DNA of 64,000 bases from 0-14-0-80-60-11 sp049322355 (GTDB lineage: Bacteria > Desulfobacterota > Desulfobaccia > Desulfobaccales > 0-14-0-80-60-11), in contig JBMORG010000011.1 of assembly GCA_049322355.1 (NCBI GenBank), positions 186,001 through 250,000 of the forward strand, written 5' to 3'. Under the pieces are notes generated by a model that worked only from the letters and a program-made list of their open reading frames with translations, ran no database searches and was not told the origin of the DNA. How positions within the stretch are numbered: position 1 is the stretch's first letter; each line of letters begins with the position of its first letter. Shown here piece by piece: positions 58,746 to 64,000 of the stretch. The translations under genes were made by a program, and so were the position numbers.

Positions 58746-60086
58746 CTAACTGGTTTTCAAGGACCCGGTCCAGGTTTCGAACACAGGGAAGGGATTCCCC
58801 CGCTCCCCGGCCCGGTAGAAGATGACGTAAGTCATGTTCTTCCAGGGGATGAAAGAATTGTCCTGGGTGGACTTAAAGTAGCGGCCCCGCCAGGTGCCGG
58901 TATTGAGGTAGATCTGTTCCAAAGGATAAGTAGTGGCAGGGGTGCTGCGGATCGCTGACACCAGAGGATCATGGGTATGCCCATAGACTACATACCGGGT
59001 CCTGGGGTCCAGGTGGATAAATTCCTTGGGAGCGGCTTCCAGAAGATCGTCTTTGATAAAATAATCCTTGGCTTTTATGATCATTTCCCATAATTTTTCG
59101 GTGCGATCGAGCCTGAAATTCCGCAAAAGGAAAAGAAAGGCCTGGATTTTATCGGCCTCGTCCCGCCAGTCGGTCCACTTATCATGCCGGGCATACCAGC
59201 CCTTCACAAAATCAAGACTGTCGAAATAGCCGATAACCTCTTCGACCGTGTCCTCGATAATCTCTTTCAGGGTTCGGGTCTGCTGTACCTGATAGAGGAG
59301 CCACTCCACAACCGACGACAGGGGCCGGACATTTTCGATCTCCTGGAAATTTCTTTTGATGTTTACTTTTTCCTCGGGAGTAAGCCAGGTGACGCCTTCC
59401 AGGCGCCTTCCCAGGGCATAGGGCAAGCGGGTCACCAGTTCCGTGGTGATGGGGTCGCCGATGGGGACTCGCTGGTAATCTTCCCGGGAATAAGCGGTCC
59501 CCCCTTCATAATTATACTTGTCATACTCATGGCCGTGGCGGGCAAAGACCCCATAGGCCAAGTCCTCATAGGTATGGGGAAATGGGTCCCGGGGATCATG
59601 CCATTCGGGCGAGATACCCAGACAGTCGCAAACTTTTCGCCTCAGGCTGACATACCGGTTGACCAAGCGGTCATGGTTGCCGGGGAGGTAGAAAAGTCGG
59701 GCTTCGATATCCAGATTGCAACGGTTGGGTAAGTCGGCCAGCCACAGCCGGAATCTTTGGAAATTCCGCCATTTTTGCCCCTTTTCATCCTCATGGTTGT
59801 CATTATAGTCCACAATGGCATCAAAGACGGTCTGGGCGTGGACCTCGATGGCATGTTCATTCGTCCCCCAGGGTCTTTCGTCCACCGGGTAACCGAACCA
59901 GCTTTCGGTGCGCAAGAGATCAAATATATCCCCCAGCAGGACTATCTTGATTTCCTTTATTTCATTGCTGGGTTTGGTGGCGATGGCTACCAGATCATCG
60001 AAAAAATACTCCAAAGCCCGGTAGGAGAGATTGTGCTCTCCAGCGGAACCATCTACAAAATGTAGGTCACTGATGAATACGAGCAT
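58746..60086 (-). CDS. Calcineurin-like metallophosphoesterase
   Basis: A 446-residue phosphoesterase with all metal motifs: SDLH (residues 6-9), LLGDIFD, PGNHDR, RHGHEYD and YGHTHDP. The core is split by a long insertion of about 130 residues (after VTRLPYALGRRL). The substrate is unknown; nucleotides, phosphoproteins and cyclic nucleotides are possible. GGAGGG lies 8 bp before the ATG. It follows the YyaL-type gene's start on the same strand with a 168-bp gap. Confidence 0.83.
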   Translation of the reverse strand: MLVFISDLHFVDGSAGEHNLSYRALEYFFDDLVAIATKPSNEIKEIKIVLLGDIFDLLRTESWFGYPVDERPWGTNEHAIEVHAQTVFDAIVDYNDNHEDEKGQKWRNFQRFRLWLADLPNRCNLDIEARLFYLPGNHDRLVNRYVSLRRKVCDCLGISPEWHDPRDPFPHTYEDLAYGVFARHGHEYDKYNYEGGTAYSREDYQRVPIGDPITTELVTRLPYALGRRLEGVTWLTPEEKVNIKRNFQEIENVRPLSSVVEWLLYQVQQTRTLKEIIEDTVEEVIGYFDSLDFVKGWYARHDKWTDWRDEADKIQAFLFLLRNFRLDRTEKLWEMIIKAKDYFIKDDLLEAAPKEFIHLDPRTRYVVYGHTHDPLVSAIRSTPATTYPLEQIYLNTGTWRGRYFKSTQDNSFIPWKNMTYVIFYRAGERGNPFPVFETWTGSLKTS

Positions 60087-60327
60087 CTGGCCGCCCTCCA
60101 GTACGTGTATATTTTTTCAGATTTATCTATTAATTAGACAAATTACTGATAATGTCAATGTAAGTTTTTTAAATTTAATATTTTCAACAAAAAATAGTAG
60201 CTTCCTCTTTATTGTGCTGAGCATTAACACCATTTTTATTTTTATTTTCTTATGGCATTTAATCCCCTCACGTCCTTGGGGATGGGGAGAGGAAATAACT
60301 GATTACGGTAAATCCAGGGAGGAAAAG
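60087..60327. other. AT-rich gap upstream of the phosphoesterase gene
   Basis: A 241-bp AT-rich stretch between two minus-strand genes, probably the promoter region of the phosphoesterase. No repeat family or gene is recognised. Confidence 0.4.
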
Positions 60328-61302
60328 TTAACTGCGGGCCAGGTTAATGAAATCTTCCTGCTGGGTCAGGCGGCCAATTTCGGCCAGGAGATTACGTAAT
60401 TCCTGGGCATCCTGAAATTTGATTTCCAGGCGAAAATCAGGGCCTTCAAACGCCGCAGGAGGATGCAGGTGAATCCGGGAATTGCGTTTCCACCCCAACT
60501 TCCTCAGGGCAGTTTCGAAGGTTTCCCGGGCGGCGTTCAGACGGGGTTGGAGCCACCGGGACAACTGCCGCCGCACCGCTGCCGTGCGCTCCTGAGAGGT
60601 GCGGTCCGACTCCATCAGGGCAGACTGGATTTCTTCCCGGGCCAGAACGGCTGCAGGGGTAAGTCCCTCTCGAAGAGCCAGGATCGCCACCTGTTCCAAA
60701 AATTCTTCCTGCTTGCTCTGGCTCAGCCTCAAACTTTCCAGAAAAGGCCATGCCGCGGCCCGGTCGTTAGGGTCCCACTCAGCCAGCGTGGCTGCCGCAG
60801 TGAGGGCTAACCGACCCTGGGAGGCCAGCTGCGGCCAGGGGGGCTCCAGGATAGCCGCTTTGAGTAGGCGTGAAAGTATCGCGGGGGAGGGAGGAAGGCC
60901 CAGGTAAGGAAGGTATTTGGTCGTGATCGTTTCCCGGTCGCAATAATTCAGCAGCCGGGCGGCCAGGGTGGCTTGCTCCCATAAGTTGAAGCCACGGCTA
61001 AAGAAATTGTCTATGAGATGCACCAGCAGGCAGTATGAATCCGGGGTGTTCTCCGGCAGCAGGCGGGCTGTAATCTCCTGCCAACCTAAAATGGCGGCAA
61101 CCCTCAAACGCCTAGCCCCGGTGACTACTTGCCAACGCTCTCCGTTGCGCTGCAGCCTCAGCCAAGGAGGGTTCAGCAGCCCCACTTTTTGGATGGAATC
61201 CTTTAGGCGGTTCAGATCGTCAACCGCCACCATCTTCGTCGCAGCCGGATCCTGATCGATTTGGGCCAGGGGAACTTCTTGAAACCGTGTGGCCGAAGTC
61301 AT
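60328..61302 (-). CDS. Lone ParB/RepB/Spo0J-like nuclease-domain protein
   Basis: A 324-residue protein. Residues 5-95 form a ParB/Srx-type domain (VPLAQIDQDPAATKM, then VVTGARRLRVAAILGW). The usual GERRxRA CTP-binding box reads GARRLRV, so glutamate is replaced by alanine. A helical middle follows and a mixed C-terminal domain ends the protein. No parA or replication gene is near, unlike chromosome partition loci. AAAGGAGA lies 4-6 bp before the ATG. It could be a regulator or a plasmid-derived relic. Confidence 0.74.
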   Translation of the reverse strand: MTSATRFQEVPLAQIDQDPAATKMVAVDDLNRLKDSIQKVGLLNPPWLRLQRNGERWQVVTGARRLRVAAILGWQEITARLLPENTPDSYCLLVHLIDNFFSRGFNLWEQATLAARLLNYCDRETITTKYLPYLGLPPSPAILSRLLKAAILEPPWPQLASQGRLALTAAATLAEWDPNDRAAAWPFLESLRLSQSKQEEFLEQVAILALREGLTPAAVLAREEIQSALMESDRTSQERTAAVRRQLSRWLQPRLNAARETFETALRKLGWKRNSRIHLHPPAAFEGPDFRLEIKFQDAQELRNLLAEIGRLTQQEDFINLARS

Positions 61303-61442
61303 TTTTCTCCTTTAAACCCAAAGATTGTGGGGCTATCAGCCTAAAATGAATGTATACTGTGAGGGGGCTTCGGTCAATATGAATAGCCCCTCCAGCGGGC
61401 TTTTGAATGCCTGGTATAATAAGGGGGAGAAAGGAGAGCGTT

Positions 61443-62582
61443 ATGACGGGGCAATTTAAGGTGGTGGCCATTAACGGCTCCCCGCACGAGGGCTTCGGCA
61501 ATACCTCCCAGATGTTGTCGATGTTGGCGGAAAACCTGGCGCCAGAGGGGTTGGAACTGGAAGAGATCTTTCTGAGCCAACACCAGATCGGCTTTTGCAC
61601 CGGTTGCGCCACTTGCCTGGAAACAGGCGCCTGCTGGGTGCGGGACGATTACAAAAAGGTGGTCAGGTCAGTCCTGGATGCTGACGCCGTCATCTTGGCT
61701 TCCCCGGTCTATTTTTTTAATGTGACTGCCCAGATGAAAACTTTTCTGGACCGGTCCCTGGGTTACGGCCACCGCCCCCAGGGTGACTGGAAGCCGGGCC
61801 TGGCCGTAAGCGTCTCGGCCGGTTATGGCGAAACCTGGGTGGTGGATTACCTGGGCCGGGTGCTTCGGGCCTTCGGAGCCTTTCCCGTAGGAAAATTCAA
61901 TGCCATCGCTGTAGGCCCCGGTGAATTTCTGGGGCGGGAGGCGGTGGAGGCCAGGGCTGCGGACCTGGCCCGGGACCTGGCTCAGGCAGTTAAACAAGGC
62001 CGGCGTTATCCACCCACGGAGGATGATCTGAGATATTGGCAATTTATGAGCAACCTGATCAAAGAGAACCGGGATTTTATGGTGGCCGATTACGAGCACT
62101 GGCAGGAATTGGGATTGTTTAAAAGCTTTGAGGCTTATGTGGGGCAGACTCGTTCCAGACAAACCCAGGATATCCAGACAAAACTGCCTCAAGCCAAAAC
62201 TCAAGAGAAAAAGGCTGTCGCGCCGGCTCTTCCCCCCAAGACCGCGTCTCCATCGGGCGGTTTCTCCACCGCCAGGGAACTCCTGGAGATGATGCCTGGA
62301 GCCTTGAATCCAGCTGCAGCGGAAGGTCTCACGGCCACTTATCAGTTTGAAGTTAGTGGAACCGAAAACTTCACCGCCCACCTGGTGATCGCAGACCGGC
62401 AAGCCACTTTCCATGAGGGGCCTGCGGACAAACCGAACCTGATTATTAGAACCCCGGCAGAGGTGTGGCTGGCAATCTCACGGGGGGAACTGGACGGCAC
62501 CCAGGCCTATCTGGGAGGGCAATTCCGGATTAAGGGGGACCTGGGCCTGTTGATTAAACTAAAAACTCTGTTTGTCAATTAA
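61443..62582 (+). CDS. Iron-sulfur flavoprotein fused to an SCP2 sterol-carrier domain
   Basis: A protein of 379 residues. Residues 1-180 are an NADPH-dependent FMN reductase/flavodoxin fold with INGSPHEGFGNT (phosphate loop) and the compact cysteine motif C-x2-C-x2-C-x5-C at C52, C55, C58 and C64, as in iron-sulfur flavoproteins. After a variable linker (about 240-270) residues 275-379 resemble an SCP2 lipid-binding domain (LVIADRQATFHEGPADKPN, then FRIKGDLGLLIKL). The joining suggests a redox step on a bound hydrophobic molecule, which is inference. The ATG at 61443 has AAGGAGA upstream; an earlier frame start is not used. Confidence 0.8.
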   Translation: MTGQFKVVAINGSPHEGFGNTSQMLSMLAENLAPEGLELEEIFLSQHQIGFCTGCATCLETGACWVRDDYKKVVRSVLDADAVILASPVYFFNVTAQMKTFLDRSLGYGHRPQGDWKPGLAVSVSAGYGETWVVDYLGRVLRAFGAFPVGKFNAIAVGPGEFLGREAVEARAADLARDLAQAVKQGRRYPPTEDDLRYWQFMSNLIKENRDFMVADYEHWQELGLFKSFEAYVGQTRSRQTQDIQTKLPQAKTQEKKAVAPALPPKTASPSGGFSTARELLEMMPGALNPAAAEGLTATYQFEVSGTENFTAHLVIADRQATFHEGPADKPNLIIRTPAEVWLAISRGELDGTQAYLGGQFRIKGDLGLLIKLKTLFVN

Positions 62583-62769
62583 TAAAAGTAATCAGCGAAT
62601 ATTTCTGGTAAGGGGTTTTCCGGTTGCCGTGTAATGGCAAAAGTTTTTCCATTATGGCCCCTTCTGCGTGAATCAAGGAGGGATATAAAGGGTTAGAAGT
62701 CAGCACGTGGACATAATTTTAATAATCTCTAAAACAGCACTCCTCTAACTCTTTGGCAGAGACTACCCT

Positions 62770-63213
62770 ATGACTAAGCAGGATAACTCACCTTGGAAAG
62801 ACGGGGTCCACCATACCCAGGTACGGGTGCGCTTTGGGGACACGGACCCATACGGTATCGTTTATTTTGTCAGTTATTTTCGTTACATTCACCGGGCCAT
62901 CGAGGAGTTTTTACGAGCTTTGGGCCTGCCCCCTCAAGAGACTTTTAAGAATGTCCGGGAAGGTTTTGGTCTCCCTATCGTGGAAGCCTGGGGCCGTTTC
63001 CGGCGTCCCAGCAAGTACGGGGACCTGCTGCGCATTGAAACCAGGATTCAGGAGATACGGTCCAAGGCGGTCCTGTTCCGCTTTGACTTCTATCCGGAAA
63101 CCGGCCGGGACCTGCTGGCCGAAGGCACCGCTACCCTGGTGGCCATCGGCCAGGACTGGCGGGCCCGGGAGCTGCCGGAACGGATTAAAGCAACCTTTTC
63201 CCCGGTCACCTGA
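62770..63213 (+). CDS. YbgC/4-hydroxybenzoyl-CoA-type acyl-CoA thioesterase
   Basis: A 147-residue hotdog-fold thioesterase. The active-site segment is RFGDTDPYGIVYFVSYFRY (Asp in GDTDPYGIVY is the catalytic residue of the family), followed by a long helix with AIEEFLRALG. It hydrolyses acyl- or aroyl-CoA; the substrate cannot be told from sequence. It lies about 190 bp after the flavoprotein gene on the same strand. Confidence 0.87.
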   Translation: MTKQDNSPWKDGVHHTQVRVRFGDTDPYGIVYFVSYFRYIHRAIEEFLRALGLPPQETFKNVREGFGLPIVEAWGRFRRPSKYGDLLRIETRIQEIRSKAVLFRFDFYPETGRDLLAEGTATLVAIGQDWRARELPERIKATFSPVT

Positions 63214-63305
63214 CAAACGGACTCCAGGAGGCGAAAACCCTCAGCCCGGGAGCCCTTAGGCATCCCCTTGCCAAAGGTCAACCCAGTCAAAACGCCCTCC
63301 AGGAT

Positions 63306-64000
63306 TCAGCATAGATGGTGACCGTCCAGCAATCGCCGGAGGACCTTATCCAGGTCTCCTGCGAGGATGGGTTTCTCCAGACATTCCTTGACCCCTATCT
63401 GTTGAGCCCTGGATATCTTCTCGGCTTCGCTGAAGCCGGTGGCCAAAATGATGGGCAGGTTGGGACGCAGCCGCAGCAGCTCCTCGGCCAGTTCCAAGCC
63501 GGACAGTTTGGACATACTGCTGTCGGTGACCACCAGGTCAAAGTCATCCGGATTTTTGCGAAACGCTTTCAAAGCCGAGGGGCTGTCAGTGAAGGCCGTG
63601 ACCTGGTATCCCAGACGCTGGAGCAGTTTCTCCTCCAGGCGGCAAAGCTGGGCTTCGTCATCCACCAGCAGGATATGCTTCTTTTGGACCTTGGCGGTTT
63701 TTTGATCGGGCAATTCCTTGGAGGGCCGGATAGCCATTTCCCGGATCAGATCTTTGGCCCGCACTGCGGCTTGCAGCATTTCTTCTAAATTGCGGGAAAC
63801 GTTGCTTTCCTTGGGCTGCTCATCCAGGGTCATTTCCGTTTGGAGGATCAAGGAAGATAGGATGTTATTGAATTCATCCATCTTGCCGCTCAACAAGGCC
63901 TCGGAAGCATTGGTTTGGTAACCAAGGCGGAACTCCCCGGTTGGCGACCGGAGCCCGGCCTCAACCTCGCGGCCCAAGACCAGGACTTGGTCCTTGCCAC
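63306..64000 (-). CDS. Response-regulator receiver domain, 3' end of a longer gene (partial)
   Basis: The gene enters from the right edge. The visible 230 residues end in a CheY-type receiver of about 120 residues: HILLVDDEAQ (acid pair), the phospho-acceptor Asp in LVVTDSS (near 150), ILATGFSEAE and a KP pair in LEKPILAGD. The part before it has KMDEFNNILSSLI, which resembles a degraded histidine-kinase H-box helix, so the full gene may be a hybrid kinase. An internal TTG at 63977 is not convincing as a start because the frame is open to the edge. Confidence 0.75.
   Translation of the reverse strand, partial: GKDQVLVLGREVEAGLRSPTGEFRLGYQTNASEALLSGKMDEFNNILSSLILQTEMTLDEQPKESNVSRNLEEMLQAAVRAKDLIREMAIRPSKELPDQKTAKVQKKHILLVDDEAQLCRLEEKLLQRLGYQVTAFTDSPSALKAFRKNPDDFDLVVTDSSMSKLSGLELAEELLRLRPNLPIILATGFSEAEKISRAQQIGVKECLEKPILAGDLDKVLRRLLDGHHLC

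Overview
The window reads as chromosome of a GC-rich Gram-negative anaerobe, most likely a member of the Desulfobacterota (former Deltaproteobacteria, possibly near Desulfobacca or Syntrophobacterales). The clues are the TamA/TamB pair, the DUF4416-yicC-remA-gmk string, an F0-only ATP synthase operon (atpZ-I-B-E) next to rex, and many deltaproteobacterial families. The lineage is an inference from gene content; no rRNA, tRNA or CRISPR array was seen.

Layout. 0-4.4 kb: an AT-rich gene end, an FmdB-like zinc ribbon, a quiet gap, and a large endonuclease Q-like PHP protein fused to a UvrD-type helicase. 4.4-10.2 kb: tamA and tamB for outer-membrane assembly. 10.3-13.2 kb (minus): an AmgK-like sugar kinase, a sugar nucleotidyltransferase and an adenosine-specific kinase. 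13.2-15.8 kb: a periplasmic binding protein and two tandem MntA-HepT toxin-antitoxin pairs. 15.9-21.8 kb: gyrA, gpsA, a phosphofructokinase, a YkgJ cysteine-cluster protein and a small protein. 22-27.2 kb: a TPR protein, metG, an AT-rich EVE plus nuclease-like gene that looks like transferred defence DNA, an NlpC/P60 lipoprotein and an exported protein. 27.3-31.7 kb: a cobalamin riboswitch with an attenuator in front of an 86-residue protein, then moaA and three envelope-glycan genes. 32-35 kb (minus): queE, queC, dodecin, rtcA. 35.3-37.7 kb: DUF4416, yicC, remA, gmk.

38.2-43.7 kb (minus) holds two giant exported proteins built from propeller repeats and a tyrosine-rich module of about 120 residues; one ends in a GH17 glucanase. 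A third, smaller protein (54.8-56.0 kb) joins a distant copy of the module to a C39-like peptidase. I do not recognise this module, and it is my best candidate for something undescribed. 44.4-49.7 kb: a GAF/PAS histidine kinase, atpZ-I-B-E with sodium-type residues in subunit c, and rex with a candidate Rex operator. 50-64 kb: uvrA, small unknowns, a YyaL-type protein with a decayed partial copy downstream, a phosphoesterase, a lone ParB-like protein, an iron-sulfur flavoprotein/SCP2 fusion, a hotdog thioesterase and a receiver domain cut by the window edge.

Intergenic DNA is rich in short repeats: TA-flanked MITE-like elements (one nested in another), a recurrent palindrome of the TCATTCTGAGCGC type, triple-hairpin arrays around CGTTCCCAAG, and facing tracts of 7-bp tandem repeats that sit tightly between genes and, in metG and probably two other genes, encode the protein N-terminus.
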